From an uncultured Collinsella sp. (lineage in GTDB: Bacteria > Actinomycetota > Coriobacteriia > Coriobacteriales > Coriobacteriaceae), in assembly GCA_934667065.1 (NCBI GenBank), contig CAKULD010000001.1, positions 124,001 through 188,000 on the forward strand: a stretch of DNA of 64,000 nt, given 5' to 3'. The notes beneath the pieces are model-generated. The model had not been told where the DNA came from. It saw only the letters and a list, made by a program, of their open reading frames with translations, and did no database searches. Position 1 is the first letter of the stretch. Each line of letters starts with the position of its first letter. The position numbers and the translations under genes are program-made. Positions 39,954 through 49,034 of the stretch are shown one piece after another.

Positions 39954-41132
39954 ATGAACGTACTTGTTGTCAACGCCGGTAGCTCAAGCCTTAAATATCA
40001 GCTTTTGGATACCGATACCCGCGAGGTTTTCGCTAAGGGCAACTGCGAACGTATCGGTTCGGACATGGGCATCTTTGGCCACTCCGAGAACGGCGGCGCC
40101 AAGCAGACCGAGGAGATTCCCTTCCCCGACCATCGCTCTGCCATTGCGCGCGTGCTCGAGGAGCTCGAGAAGACCGACTTTACGATCGATGGCATCGGCC
40201 ACCGTATCGTTCAGGGCGGCTGGTACTTCGATGATTCCGCGGTCGTCGACGATGAGGTCATGGCCAAGATCCTTGAGGTGGCGCCGCTTGCCCCGCTGCA
40301 CAACTACGGCGAGGCCGCAGCAATTGAGTATTGCCGCGAGAAGTATCCGGAGCTGCCCAACGTGGCTGTTTTCGATACGTCGTTCCACATGACCATGCCC
40401 GAGGTCGCCTACACCTATGCGCTGCCCAAGGACGTGTGCGACAAGTACCACGTGCGCAAGTACGGCGCCCACGGCACGAGCCACCGTTACGAGTGGATGA
40501 TGGCCAAGGAGATCCTGGGCACGCGCTGCCACCGTCTGCTGTCGTGCCACCTGGGCAACGGCGCCTCGCTCGCCGCTATCGAGGACGGCGTATGCCGCGA
40601 TACCACGATGGGCCTCACGCCGCTCGACGGCCTGATGATGGGTACCCGTTGCGGTTCCATCGACCCGGCCACCGTGTGCTACCTGCAGCGCGAGGGCGGC
40701 TACAGCTACCAGGAAGTCGACGACATGATGAACAAGCAGTCCGGTCTGCTTGCCATCTCGGGTATCTCCAACGACGCCCGCGACATCCGCACCCGCGCCT
40801 CCGAGGGTGACGAGCGCTGCCTGCTCGCCTTCGACATGTTCGCCTACAAGGCCATGCAGCAGGCAGGTTCCATGATTGCCTCCATGGCTGGCGTGGACAC
40901 CATCACCTTTACCGCCGGCATCGGCGAGAACGACTGGTCGATCCGCAAGGCCTTCTGCGACTGCTTTGAGTGGCTGGGCGTGCGCATCGACAACAACAAG
41001 AACCGCGAGGCCGTGGGCAACGGCCCGCAGGTCATCAGTGCCGCCGGCTCCACCGTCACGGTCATGGTCATCCCCACCGACGAGGAATACATGATCGCCC
41101 ACGACGTCGAGCGTCTGACCGCGAATAACTAG
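39954..41132 (+). CDS. ackA: Acetate kinase
   Basis: A 392-residue enzyme converting acetyl phosphate and ADP to acetate and ATP, the last step of acetate fermentation. Key residues present: NVLVVNAGSSSLKYQ, GAHGTSHRY (His177), CHLGNGAS (Asn202), GTRCGSIDPAT, FTAGIGEN. AAGGAG precedes the ATG. It follows the altered paralogue by 164 bp and faces the phosphotransacetylase gene pta (41479-42459). This copy looks fully active, unlike the first. Confidence 0.94.
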   Translation: MNVLVVNAGSSSLKYQLLDTDTREVFAKGNCERIGSDMGIFGHSENGGAKQTEEIPFPDHRSAIARVLEELEKTDFTIDGIGHRIVQGGWYFDDSAVVDDEVMAKILEVAPLAPLHNYGEAAAIEYCREKYPELPNVAVFDTSFHMTMPEVAYTYALPKDVCDKYHVRKYGAHGTSHRYEWMMAKEILGTRCHRLLSCHLGNGASLAAIEDGVCRDTTMGLTPLDGLMMGTRCGSIDPATVCYLQREGGYSYQEVDDMMNKQSGLLAISGISNDARDIRTRASEGDERCLLAFDMFAYKAMQQAGSMIASMAGVDTITFTAGIGENDWSIRKAFCDCFEWLGVRIDNNKNREAVGNGPQVISAAGSTVTVMVIPTDEEYMIAHDVERLTANN

Positions 41133-41154
41133 TGCGTTCGCTTGCGATTGAACG

Positions 41155-41190
41155 AAAGGCCTCCAGAGCAACAGCTCCGGAGGCCTTTTT
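41155..41190 (+). terminator. Rho-independent terminator of ackA
   Basis: AAAGGCCTCC-GAGC and GCTC-GGAGGCCTTTTT form a stem with an AACA loop, ending in TTTTT. Confidence 0.92.
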
Positions 41191-41338
41191 ACTAGCAGGC
41201 GGAAATGCCAGTCCCAAAGTGACCATCACCAGTAACGCCTGCGCTCTCAACAACGGCACCCAGCCATTCAGATTCTCAGCCCAAGCTCGTAGCCAAGCCG
41301 CCGTCCACCCCAGATTCCCTGAGCACCACGTAGCGGCA

Positions 41339-41463
41339 GGGTCCCTACGGTGTAAACCTCTGAAAACAATCCGCAAGGCGCGAGAAGCCCCGCCGCACGT
41401 AGTGCGCAGCGGGGCTTCTCGCATGCCTGAGGACGTTTTCAGAGCTTTACACCGTAGGGACCC
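41339..41463. repeat. 125-bp near-perfect nested palindrome between ackA and pta
   Basis: Outer arms 41339-41367 and 41435-41463 pair at 27 of 29 positions; inner arms 41380-41393 and 41409-41422 pair at 14 of 14. Both are centred on 41401, with GCAC-GTA-GTGC at the apex. A TCCGCA box and an AGGACG box flank the inner stem. It lies 16 bp before the pta stop, between convergent genes. Confidence 0.9.
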
Positions 41464-41478
41464 GAGGGGATACGTCCG

Positions 41479-42459
41479 CTACTCAGCCATCTGAGCCTGG
41501 ACGGCGGTGATGGCCACGACACCCACGATGTCGTCGGCAGAGCAGCCGCGCGAAAGGTCGTTGACCGGCTTGGCGATGCCCTGCAGGATGGGGCCGTAGG
41601 CGTCGGCGCCGGCGAAGCGCTGGACGAGCTTGTAGCCGATGTTGCCGGCCTCGAGGTCGGGGAACACGAGCACGTTGGCCTTGCCGGCGACGGAGGAGCC
41701 GGGAGCCTTGAGCTGGGCGACGGTGGGGACGATAGCGGCGTCGAGCTGCAGGTCACCGTCGATGGCGAGCTCGGGAGCCTTCTCCTTGCAGAACTTCACA
41801 GCCTCTTGGACCTTCTTGGCGACCTCGCCGCCGGCGGAGCCCATGGTGGAGTAGGAGAGCATAGCCACGTGCGGCTCGACATTGCCCATGAAAGTGGACC
41901 AGGAGTGAGCCGAGGCGATGGCGATCTCGGAGAGCTCGTCAGAGGACGGGTTGATGTTGAGGCCGCAGTCGGCGAAGATCAGCGTGCCGTCGGTGCCAAA
42001 CTGCGGGGTGTCGGTGCACATCACAAAGAAGGCCGAGACCAGCTTGGTACCCGGAGCGGTCTTGAGGATCTGCAGCGCGGGGCGCAGGGTGTCGGCGGTG
42101 GAGTGGCAAGCGCCGGAGACCAGGCCGTCGGCATCGCCCATCTTGACCATCATGGTGCCAAAGTAGGTGGCATCCATCACCTGGGCGCGAGCCTGCTCGA
42201 TGGTGACGCCCTTCTTAGCGCGGAGCTCGGCAAACTTCTGCGCGTACTCCTCGTGCTTCTCGGCGTTGCGCGGGTCGATGACGGTGGCACCGGGAACGTT
42301 GATGTCATCAGGATTGCCCAGGATGACGATGTTGGCCAGGCCTTCTTCGATGATCTTGTTCGCCGCGACGATGGTGCGCGGGTCCTCGCCCTCGGGCAGG
42401 ACGATGGTCTTAAGGTCGGCCTTGGCGGCAGACTTCATACGGTTTAGGAAATCGCTCAT
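41479..42459 (-). CDS. pta: Phosphate acetyltransferase
   Basis: A 326-residue enzyme forming acetyl phosphate from acetyl-CoA, feeding acetate kinase. Length matches the short Pta form. Motifs: IVLPEGEDPRTIVAANKI at the start, GMMVKMGDADGLVSGACHST in the middle, GLNINPSSDELSEIAIASAH and NVLVFPDLEAGNIGYKLVQR near the end. AAGGAG lies before the ATG. It is convergent with the ackA pair. The leader contains a hairpin (AAACCCGCT/AGCGGGTTT, 42513-42533). Confidence 0.94.
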   Translation of the reverse strand: MSDFLNRMKSAAKADLKTIVLPEGEDPRTIVAANKIIEEGLANIVILGNPDDINVPGATVIDPRNAEKHEEYAQKFAELRAKKGVTIEQARAQVMDATYFGTMMVKMGDADGLVSGACHSTADTLRPALQILKTAPGTKLVSAFFVMCTDTPQFGTDGTLIFADCGLNINPSSDELSEIAIASAHSWSTFMGNVEPHVAMLSYSTMGSAGGEVAKKVQEAVKFCKEKAPELAIDGDLQLDAAIVPTVAQLKAPGSSVAGKANVLVFPDLEAGNIGYKLVQRFAGADAYGPILQGIAKPVNDLSRGCSADDIVGVVAITAVQAQMAE

Positions 42460-42587
42460 GTTACTCCTTACAAGCGTTTCGCTAAGCTCCAGGCACCCGG
42501 CTGTTCACGAATAAACCCGCTGCTAGCGGGTTTACCTTTCAATTATGTTCGCCGCGGTGCTTGAGCTTTCCTTGTGTGGCAAGCTCA

Positions 42588-42612
42588 TTATAGGACGCAT
42601 TAGCGCTATAAT
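42588..42612. promoter_or_regulatory. Back-to-back -10 boxes of pta and glf
   Basis: ATTATA (42588-42593, TATAAT on the minus strand) and TATAAT (42607-42612, plus strand) lie 13 bp apart around TAGCGCTA. They probably serve the divergent pta and glf. -35 boxes are not clear. Confidence 0.5.
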
Positions 42613-42691
42613 CGCTCTGATAAATATGTCTCGACGTATGTTCGAGAAAAAGCCCAGTTAAAAAGCGTGTGGCTTTTGACAAGGAGTATCG

Positions 42692-43894
42692 ATGCAGATT
42701 ACCTCAGGCCTGCCTGAAGGCTTTAATGCCGGTGCGTACGACATGATCGTTGTCGGTGCCGGGTACGCTGGTGCCGTTTGTGCCCGCCGTCTTGCCGAGA
42801 CTATCGGCTATCGCGTTGCCGTTCTGGAGCGTCGTAGCCACATTGCGGGCAATGCCTACGACTGCGCTGACGAGGCTGGAATCCTGATCCACGAGTACGG
42901 TCCGCACATTTACCACACCTTTAACGAGCGCGTGCACAATTTCCTGTCGCGCTTTACCAAGTGGACGGACTATCAGCACAAGGTGCTTGCCAACATCAAC
43001 GGCACTCTTATGCCCGTGCCCTTCAACCACGCGAGCCTCAAGCTTGCTTTTGGCGATGAGCGCGGCGAGGAGCTGTATCAGAAGCTCGTGGAGACCTTTG
43101 GCAAGGACGTCAAGGTGCCCATTATGGAGCTGCGCAAGAAGAACGACCCGGATCTTGCCGAGGTCGCCGATTACGTCTACGAGAACGTCTTTTTGCATTA
43201 CACCATGAAGCAGTGGGGTCAGACTCCCGACCAGATCGATCCCTCGATCACTGGTCGCGTTCCCGTCTTTGTGGGTGATGACGATCGCTACTTCCCGCAG
43301 GCCCCCTTCCAGGGTATGCCGCAGGACGGCTACACTGCGCTGTTCGAGCATATGCTCGATCACGACCTGATCGATGTATTCTGCGACGTGGACGCTCGCG
43401 ATCTCTTTGAGATCGATGAGACCACCGTCAAGGTCGACGGTAAGGTCTATGGCGGCGAGATCGTCTACACCGGTCCGCTCGATGAGCTGTTCAACCTCGA
43501 CCTGGGCGCCCTGCCGTACCGCACGCTCGATATGAAGTTCGAGACGCTCGATATGGATCAGTTCCAACCCGTGGGCACCGTCAACTACACCACGAGCGAG
43601 GACTACACGCGCATTACCGAGTTCAAGAACATGACCGGTCAGGTCCTGCCCGGCAAGACCACCATCATGAAGGAATACTCCAAGGCCTATACGCCCGGCT
43701 CGGGCGAGACGCCGTACTACGCCATTCTTGAGCCCGAGAACCGCGAGCTCTATGAGCGCTATCTTGAGCGCGTCCAGAACCTGACGAACTTCCACCCGGT
43801 GGGTCGCTTGGCCGAGTATCGCTACTACGATATGGACGCCGTGACCAATTCTGCCCTCGATCTTTCGGATGAGATTATCGCCTGCCATGCATAA
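42692..43894 (+). CDS. glf: UDP-galactopyranose mutase
   Basis: A 400-residue flavoenzyme that converts UDP-galactopyranose to UDP-galactofuranose for surface polysaccharide. The FAD-binding start is YDMIVVGAGYAGAVCARRLA. Other family marks are RSHIAGNAYDCADEAGILIH, EYGPHIYHTFNERVHNFLSR, VPFNHASLKLAFG and FPVGRLAEYRYYDMDAV-like HPVGRLAEYRYYDMD. AAGGAG precedes the ATG. It overlaps the glycosyltransferase start by eight bases, so the two are co-translated. Confidence 0.95.
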   Translation: MQITSGLPEGFNAGAYDMIVVGAGYAGAVCARRLAETIGYRVAVLERRSHIAGNAYDCADEAGILIHEYGPHIYHTFNERVHNFLSRFTKWTDYQHKVLANINGTLMPVPFNHASLKLAFGDERGEELYQKLVETFGKDVKVPIMELRKKNDPDLAEVADYVYENVFLHYTMKQWGQTPDQIDPSITGRVPVFVGDDDRYFPQAPFQGMPQDGYTALFEHMLDHDLIDVFCDVDARDLFEIDETTVKVDGKVYGGEIVYTGPLDELFNLDLGALPYRTLDMKFETLDMDQFQPVGTVNYTTSEDYTRITEFKNMTGQVLPGKTTIMKEYSKAYTPGSGETPYYAILEPENRELYERYLERVQNLTNFHPVGRLAEYRYYDMDAVTNSALDLSDEIIACHA

Positions 43895-44918
43895 AGTCAT
43901 AACATTCGGTATTCCCTCGTATAACGCCGCTAAGGACATGGACCATTGCATCACCTCCATCTTGGAGGGGAGCAATTATGCCACCGATATCGAGATTATC
44001 GTGGTGGACGACGGCTCCAAGGATGAGACGGCCGCCAAGGCCGACGAGTGGGAGGCCCGTTATCCCGGTATCATCCGCGCGGTACACCAGGAGAATGGCG
44101 GCCACGGTATTGCCGTCCTTTCGGGTCTGCGCGAGGCGCAGGGTACGTACTACAAGGTCGTAGACTCCGACGACTGGCTCGACGGTGCAGCGCTTTCGAC
44201 CATGCTGTCGATCCTGCGCGGCTTCGAGGAGCGCGATCAGCGCGTTGACCTGTTTATCTCCAACTACGTGTACGAGAAGGTCTACGAGGGTACGCATACC
44301 GCTATTGGTTACAAGTTTGCCCTGCCGCGTAAAAAGATCTTTACCTGGGACCAGATCGGCCATTTCCGCCTGGACCAGAATCTGCTCATGCACAGCCTGT
44401 GCTATCGCACGGATGTGCTGCGCGAGTCCAACCTTCCCATGCCGCCGCACACGTTCTATGTGGACAACATCTACGCCTACGTGCCGCTGCCGCGTTGCAA
44501 GACCATGTACTACGCCGACATCGACCTCTATCGCTACTTTATCGGTCGCGAGGGCCAGAGTGTCAACGAGGCCACGATGGTCAAGCGTCTGGACCAGCAG
44601 TTCCGTGTTACGCGTATCATGATGGAGTCGTACCACCTGTACAGCGATGTCGAGTCGTCGCGTCTGCGTTCTTACATGATGGGCTACTTCACCATGATGA
44701 TGGCGATCTGCTCGGTGCTCACCAAGCTTTCCGAGGAAGAATGCGCCGATGAGCGCCTGAAGACGCTGTGGAATGATCTGAAGGCTTACGACGAGCGCAT
44801 GTATCGTCGCGCACGTTATGGTGTGGTGGGCTTCTTTACCAATCTGCACGGACGGGCCGGAGACAAAACCACACTCGGCCTATACCGTCTTGCCTCAAAG
44901 ATCTTCAAATTCAACTAG
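43887..44918 (+). CDS. Family-2 glycosyltransferase
   Basis: A 343-residue cytoplasmic GT-A enzyme. The start is VITFGIPSYNAAKDMDHCIT. Nucleotide-sugar motifs: EIIVVDDGSKDETAAKADEW and YYKVVDSDDWLDG (the DxD-type metal site). The C-terminal half is helical. It starts at ATG 43887 inside the last codons of glf. Coupling with glf suggests a galactofuranosyltransferase or a cell-surface glycan enzyme, but acceptor and donor are not shown by the sequence. Confidence 0.85.
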   Translation: MHKVITFGIPSYNAAKDMDHCITSILEGSNYATDIEIIVVDDGSKDETAAKADEWEARYPGIIRAVHQENGGHGIAVLSGLREAQGTYYKVVDSDDWLDGAALSTMLSILRGFEERDQRVDLFISNYVYEKVYEGTHTAIGYKFALPRKKIFTWDQIGHFRLDQNLLMHSLCYRTDVLRESNLPMPPHTFYVDNIYAYVPLPRCKTMYYADIDLYRYFIGREGQSVNEATMVKRLDQQFRVTRIMMESYHLYSDVESSRLRSYMMGYFTMMMAICSVLTKLSEEECADERLKTLWNDLKAYDERMYRRARYGVVGFFTNLHGRAGDKTTLGLYRLASKIFKFN

Positions 44919-44950
44919 CTGCTGAGTAATCGCTGCTGATAGGTTGACTG

Positions 44951-45060
44951 GGCCCCTTGGCCTTTAGTTTGCTACTGCGAACAGTCCTGCTCGCACGGAA
45001 AGCACATTAAGTGCTTTCCGGCTCGTGCGGAACTTGTATCAAACTAAAGGCCAAGGGGCC
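44951..45060. repeat. Nested palindrome with conserved core (copy A, minus orientation)
   Basis: Perfect 21-bp outer arms (44951-44971 / 45040-45060, beginning GGCCCCTTGG). The inner hairpin CGGAAAGCAC, loop ATTAA, GTGCTTTCCG lies at 44996-45020. Read on the minus strand, the core has AGTTCCGCACGAGC before the stem and GTGCGAGCAGGACTGT overlapping its 3' end and continuing past it, as in copy B at 45154-45278. Confidence 0.9.
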
Positions 45061-45153
45061 TTTGCTATAAGAATCGATTGTCAGACAGTTTGAATTTGAA
45101 GATCTTCGACGCGCGGTACACAGGGGCCTGGGCTGAAAAGAAGCTAGTTGGTA

Positions 45154-45278
45154 GGTTGCCCGGTGGGGCTTGGTTATGTTTGTCGCGAGTTCCGCACGAG
45201 CCGAAGAGCACTTAATGTGCTCTTCGTGCGAGCCAGGACTGTAGAGCAGCAAACATAACCAAGACCCGCCGGGCAACC
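45154..45278. repeat. Nested palindrome with conserved core (copy B, plus orientation)
   Basis: Outer arms 45154-45182 / 45250-45278 pair at 27 of 29 positions and are unrelated to those of copy A. The inner hairpin CGAAGAGCAC, loop TTAAT, GTGCTCTTCG lies at 45202-45226. Flanking words match copy A. Two base pairs of the inner stem differ from copy A and both partners change together. Confidence 0.9.
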
Positions 45279-45290
45279 GGTCAGGTGAGG

Positions 45291-46292
45291 TTATTTGGCG
45301 GCGCCGGGGATGCCGTGGGAGGTTTTGGCGGTTTTGGCTCCGTTTACGATGGCGGTCTGTAGGACCCTTACAGCGAGCATGCCCAACAGGTCGAGGGGCA
45401 CGGCGGCGCTTGCCTGGGTGCCCAGTTTGCCGCTGGCGAGGGTGTAGATGGTGTCGCCGTCGTTGGTGGTGTGCGTGGGGCGAATGGCGTGCGCGTAGGC
45501 GTCTGCGGCCATCTGGGAGACCTTGGTGGCCTGGGCCTTGGTGAGCTCCACGTTGGTGACGATGCAGCTGATGGTGGTGTTGGTGCGGTCGAGCGGCATT
45601 TGCATGGAGCCAGCGGCGGCAAAGGCTGCGAGCTCCATGTCGACGATCTGGTCGCTATTGGCTGCGGTTCGCATGCCGGCGACCCACTTGCCGGTGAGGG
45701 GGTCAACGACGTTGCCGCAGGCGTTGACCGAGACCACGGCACCCACCTTGATGGGACCGAGTGCCACGGCGGCGGCGCCAAGACCGGCCTTCATGCAGGT
45801 GGCAGGTCCCATGAGCTTGCCCACCGTGGCACCGGTGCCGGCGCCTACGTTGCCCTGCTCAAGGGTGGCGGGGGTGTTATCGAGCGCCTCGCGTACGGCG
45901 GCGATGCCGGCATCGATGTCGGGACGAACCGTGGGGTCGCCGTAGGCGAGGTCGAAGATGCAGCTGGAGCACACGATGGGCACCTGCGTGGGGCCGACGG
46001 GCAGGCCGATGCCGCGGCTCTCGAGCTCGCGGGCAACACCGCTTGCGGCCTCGAGGCCAAAGGCCGATCCGCCCGAGAGGCAGACGGCGTGAACCTTGTC
46101 GACGGTGTTCTCGGGGCGCAGCAGGTCGGTTTCGCGCGATGCCGGGGCACCGCCGCGAACGTCGACACCGCCGGTGGCGCCTTCGGCTGCCACGATTACG
46201 GTGCAACCGGTGCCGGCCTCCTCGTCCGTATAGTTGCCAAAGCAAAAGCCATCGACATCGCAAACGTCAATGGCCTCAAGCAGTGTATCCAT
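45291..46292 (-). CDS. P1/S58-family peptidase (DmpA-like)
   Basis: A 333-residue member of the S58 family (L-aminopeptidase/D-esterase type), Ntn-like hydrolases that cleave themselves. Family features: AGTGCTVIVAAEGATGGVDV, VDKVHAVCLSGGSAFGLEAA, GNVGAGTGATVGKLMG and MDRTNTTISCIVTNVELTK-like LDRTNTTISCIVTN, where a Thr/Ser at the N-T-T-I-S site is the probable nucleophile. GGAGT precedes the ATG. It is the last gene of a minus-strand run with maf, a DJ-1 protein, rlmD and ppk. Confidence 0.85.
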   Translation of the reverse strand: MDTLLEAIDVCDVDGFCFGNYTDEEAGTGCTVIVAAEGATGGVDVRGGAPASRETDLLRPENTVDKVHAVCLSGGSAFGLEAASGVARELESRGIGLPVGPTQVPIVCSSCIFDLAYGDPTVRPDIDAGIAAVREALDNTPATLEQGNVGAGTGATVGKLMGPATCMKAGLGAAAVALGPIKVGAVVSVNACGNVVDPLTGKWVAGMRTAANSDQIVDMELAAFAAAGSMQMPLDRTNTTISCIVTNVELTKAQATKVSQMAADAYAHAIRPTHTTNDGDTIYTLASGKLGTQASAAVPLDLLGMLAVRVLQTAIVNGAKTAKTSHGIPGAAK

Positions 46293-46393
46293 GTTTTACT
46301 CCTATCGGTTTTCCGCCGGGCCTTATGCCCGGTCGGGATCCGTACGGTACGCCAAAATTGTAGGCGCTGGGGGATACCCAGCGCCAGATGCAA

Positions 46394-46975
46394 TTACGAG
46401 AGTTTTTGAATCGCGCGTGCGACGCGTGCGATGGGTAGACCCACCACGTTGTAGAAGTCGCCCGAAATATCGCGCACGAGCATGCGTCCGCCGACACCCT
46501 GAATACCGTAGGCGCCGGCCTTATCCATGGGTTCGCCCGAGTTGACGTAGCGCTCAATCTGCTCGTCAGTGAGCTCATAGAACGTCACGTTGGTCACATC
46601 GACAAAGGATAGGCTCTCGGCGGCATGCGGGGCGGCTGTGTCGCCTGCCTTAACGATGCAGACGCCGGTTGCGACCTGGTGCGTGCGGCCCGAAAGCTCA
46701 CGGAGCATAGTGCGTGCTTCGTCCTCGTTTGCCGGCTTACCCAAGATCTTGCCGTCGAAGGTGACGATCGTGTCGGCGGCGACGGTCAGCTCGTTGGGCT
46801 CGGCGTGCTCGGCGGCAACGGCAGCGGCCTTAGCGCGTGCCAGGCGCTCGACAAGCGTAAGCGGCGCCTCGCCGTCAAACGGCGTTTCATCGATATCGGC
46901 AGGGATGATGCGGATGTCATAGCCCGCCTCGCGCATAAGCTCGATGCGGCGCGGCGATTGCGAAGCCAAAATCAT
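46394..46975 (-). CDS. maf: Maf-like nucleotide pyrophosphatase
   Basis: A 193-residue house-cleaning nucleotide pyrophosphatase. The start ILASQSPRRIELMREAGYD is the Maf signature (S-x-S-P-R-R). Further: VAADTIVTFDGKILGKPANE and VGLPIARVARAI at the end. It overlaps the upstream DJ-1 gene by four bases (ATGA), so it is translationally coupled to it. Confidence 0.93.
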   Translation of the reverse strand: MILASQSPRRIELMREAGYDIRIIPADIDETPFDGEAPLTLVERLARAKAAAVAAEHAEPNELTVAADTIVTFDGKILGKPANEDEARTMLRELSGRTHQVATGVCIVKAGDTAAPHAAESLSFVDVTNVTFYELTDEQIERYVNSGEPMDKAGAYGIQGVGGRMLVRDISGDFYNVVGLPIARVARAIQKLS

Positions 46976-47514
46976 AGCTGGATGCCCTCGGCAACCTTCT
47001 CGACGGCCTTGTCGCCGGCGAGCGTGCGAAGCAGCTCAAGCGCAAAGGGGAGCGACTGGGCCATGCCGCTGGCGGTGATGATGTTGCCGTCCTGCGTGAC
47101 CTTCTCACCGGTATAGGTGCCCTCGGGGAAGCTCTTCTCAAAGCCGGGGAAGCACGTGGCGTGGCGCCCCTCGAGCAGGTCGAGCTCGCCCAAGATAAAC
47201 GGGGCGGCGCAGATGGCGGCAACGTGCTTGGTCGCGGCGAACTCGCAGACCACGTCGCAGACGCGCTGATCGGCGCGCAGATTGGTAGCGCCGGGCAGAC
47301 CGCCGGGCAGCACAACGCAGTCGTACTCGTCAAAGTTGATCTCGTCAAAGAGCGCATCGCAGGTCACGGGGATCTGCAGCGAGCTCACGACCTCGCGCGT
47401 GGGCATGATAGAGACGAGCGTGGCACGCACGCCGCCGCGACGCATGACATCGACCATGGTCAAGCATTCAATAGTTTCAAAGCCATCGGCGGCGAGAACG
47501 GCAACGCTGGGCAT
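46972..47514 (-). CDS. DJ-1/PfpI family protein
   Basis: A 180-residue protein of the DJ-1/ThiJ type. ATG 47514 has AAAGGA nine bases upstream; longer frames to 47721 lack support. Family motifs: VAVLAADGFETIECLTMVDV (Glu at the dimer/active site), CVVLPGGLPGATNLRADQRV, and the nucleophile Cys in VAAICAAPFILGEL. Members are deglycases, chaperones or proteases; the exact activity is not shown. Coupled to maf. Confidence 0.88.
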   Translation of the reverse strand: MPSVAVLAADGFETIECLTMVDVMRRGGVRATLVSIMPTREVVSSLQIPVTCDALFDEINFDEYDCVVLPGGLPGATNLRADQRVCDVVCEFAATKHVAAICAAPFILGELDLLEGRHATCFPGFEKSFPEGTYTGEKVTQDGNIITASGMAQSLPFALELLRTLAGDKAVEKVAEGIQL

Positions 47515-47620
47515 GAGGGTTCCTTTCATAGGCGGCATACAATTAGCCGTCTTATACCCCGAACGCGCCCGCTTGCCACGCTCAATCGCCGAATGATTTT
47601 TCCGCGCAATGGTTAAGTGG

Positions 47621-48934
47621 CTAGTTGCGCTTGAGGTGGACGACGGTCTCGCAGTGGAAGGTTTGTGGGAACAGGTCGACCGGTGTGATCTTGACGGGGG
47701 AGAAGGTGCCTTCTTCGACAAAGCGCTTGAGGTCGCGCGCTAGGGTGGCAGGGTCGCAGCTCACGTAGGCGACATCGCGGGCGCTCGTGCTGGCGATAAG
47801 GTCGATGGCCTCGGGGGCGAGGCCTGCGCGCGGCGGGTCGACCACCAAAACGTCGGCATCCTGATCGGGGAACTCGCGCACCGCGTCGCCGCCAATGACG
47901 TCGACATTATCGAGCTTGTTGATTTCCAGGTTACGGCGCAGGTCGCGCACGGCGGGGCCATAGGCCTCGACGGCGGTGACAAAATCGCAGCGGCGGGCGA
48001 GCGGCAGGGTAAAGGTGCCGGCGCCGCAGTACAGGTCCACGGCCAGCTCGTCTTCCTGCGGGTCGAGCGCTTCCATGACGAGCTCGATTAAAATCTCGGC
48101 GCCCTTGGTGTTGACCTGGAAGAATGACGGGGCAGACAAGCGCATCTGGCCGTCGGCGATATTCTCGGTCCAGGAGCCCTCGCCGGCGAGCATCTCGACC
48201 TTGGAAACGCGGCGGGCTTTCTTCTCGCCCTTGCTCATCACGCGCACGATGCTCGTGGGATGAGCGGCGTCTGCCAGCACGCGGGAGACCTGCGAGCGCG
48301 GGAAGGAGCCCGTGGGCGTCCATAGCGCCACCTCGAGCGCCTTGGTGCGACGCGAGGCGCGAATACCCACGCGCTCAAGGCCAAGGTCATGGCTGCCGCT
48401 CAGATAATTGAGTGCGCCGACGACCGATTTGAGTGCCTTGGGAAAGCGTTTGTCGAACAACGGGCACGAATCAACGGTCACGATCTTGCTGGGGTCGACG
48501 CCGTGCATGCCAAGACGCACGCGGCCGTTGACAACGGTCGGCTCGAGCTCGATTTTATTGCGGTAGCCCCAGTCGTCCTTGGTACGACGGATAGGCTGCA
48601 CCAGCTCATCGACCTGATCGGGGCTGAACTTGCCGATGCGCTCGAGCGTGGAGCGCAAGTTTTGCTCCTTGGCGGCAAGCTGCGCGGTGCGCGAGAGATT
48701 GCCCCACGAGCAGCCGCCGCAAATACCCACGAAGGGGCAGGGAGGCTGGATGCGATCGGGGCTCGGCTCCAGAATCTCGGTGGTGCGGGCGCGCATAAAC
48801 GACTTGCCGTCCTGCACGATCTCGGCCTCGACGGTGTCACCTGCCACGGCGCCCTGGACAAAGACGGCCTTGCCGTTGTCGGCGTGCGCCAGCCCGTCGG
48901 CGCCGTACGTCATCGATTCTATGGTGAGCTTCAT
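47621..48934 (-). CDS. 23S rRNA (uracil-5-)-methyltransferase, RlmD/RumA family
   Basis: A 437-residue RNA methyltransferase. An N-terminal TRAM-like domain (IESMTYGADGLAHADNGKAV) precedes a Cys cluster (CPFVGICGGCSWGNL), probably the [4Fe-4S] site. The SAM domain has VDLYCGAGTFTLPLARRCDF and VVDPPRAGLAPEAIDL; the catalytic Cys is in AYVSCDPATLARDLKRF. ATG 48934 is chosen over 48970 because AGGA lies before it and the upstream extension is basic and unconserved. It methylates a uridine of 23S rRNA or tRNA; the target cannot be told by eye. Confidence 0.9.
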   Translation of the reverse strand: MKLTIESMTYGADGLAHADNGKAVFVQGAVAGDTVEAEIVQDGKSFMRARTTEILEPSPDRIQPPCPFVGICGGCSWGNLSRTAQLAAKEQNLRSTLERIGKFSPDQVDELVQPIRRTKDDWGYRNKIELEPTVVNGRVRLGMHGVDPSKIVTVDSCPLFDKRFPKALKSVVGALNYLSGSHDLGLERVGIRASRRTKALEVALWTPTGSFPRSQVSRVLADAAHPTSIVRVMSKGEKKARRVSKVEMLAGEGSWTENIADGQMRLSAPSFFQVNTKGAEILIELVMEALDPQEDELAVDLYCGAGTFTLPLARRCDFVTAVEAYGPAVRDLRRNLEINKLDNVDVIGGDAVREFPDQDADVLVVDPPRAGLAPEAIDLIASTSARDVAYVSCDPATLARDLKRFVEEGTFSPVKITPVDLFPQTFHCETVVHLKRN

Positions 48935-48982
48935 ATTCCTGCCTGTCATTCGCGTTGTTGTCCGCACCATGGTAGCAGGGAA

Positions 48983-49024
48983 AAGCGCCCCGCATCCGAG
49001 GCTTTCCTCAAATGCGGGGCGCTT
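48983..49024 (-). terminator. Rho-independent terminator after ppk
   Basis: On the minus strand AAGCGCCCCGCAT pairs with ATGCGGGGCGCTT and TTTT follows. It separates ppk from rlmD. Confidence 0.9.
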
Positions 49025-49034
49025 CTACAAACGT

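Noticed and set aside
44951..45278. CRISPR array or tandem repeat
   Set aside because: Only two inverted copies with differing arms; no regular spacers.
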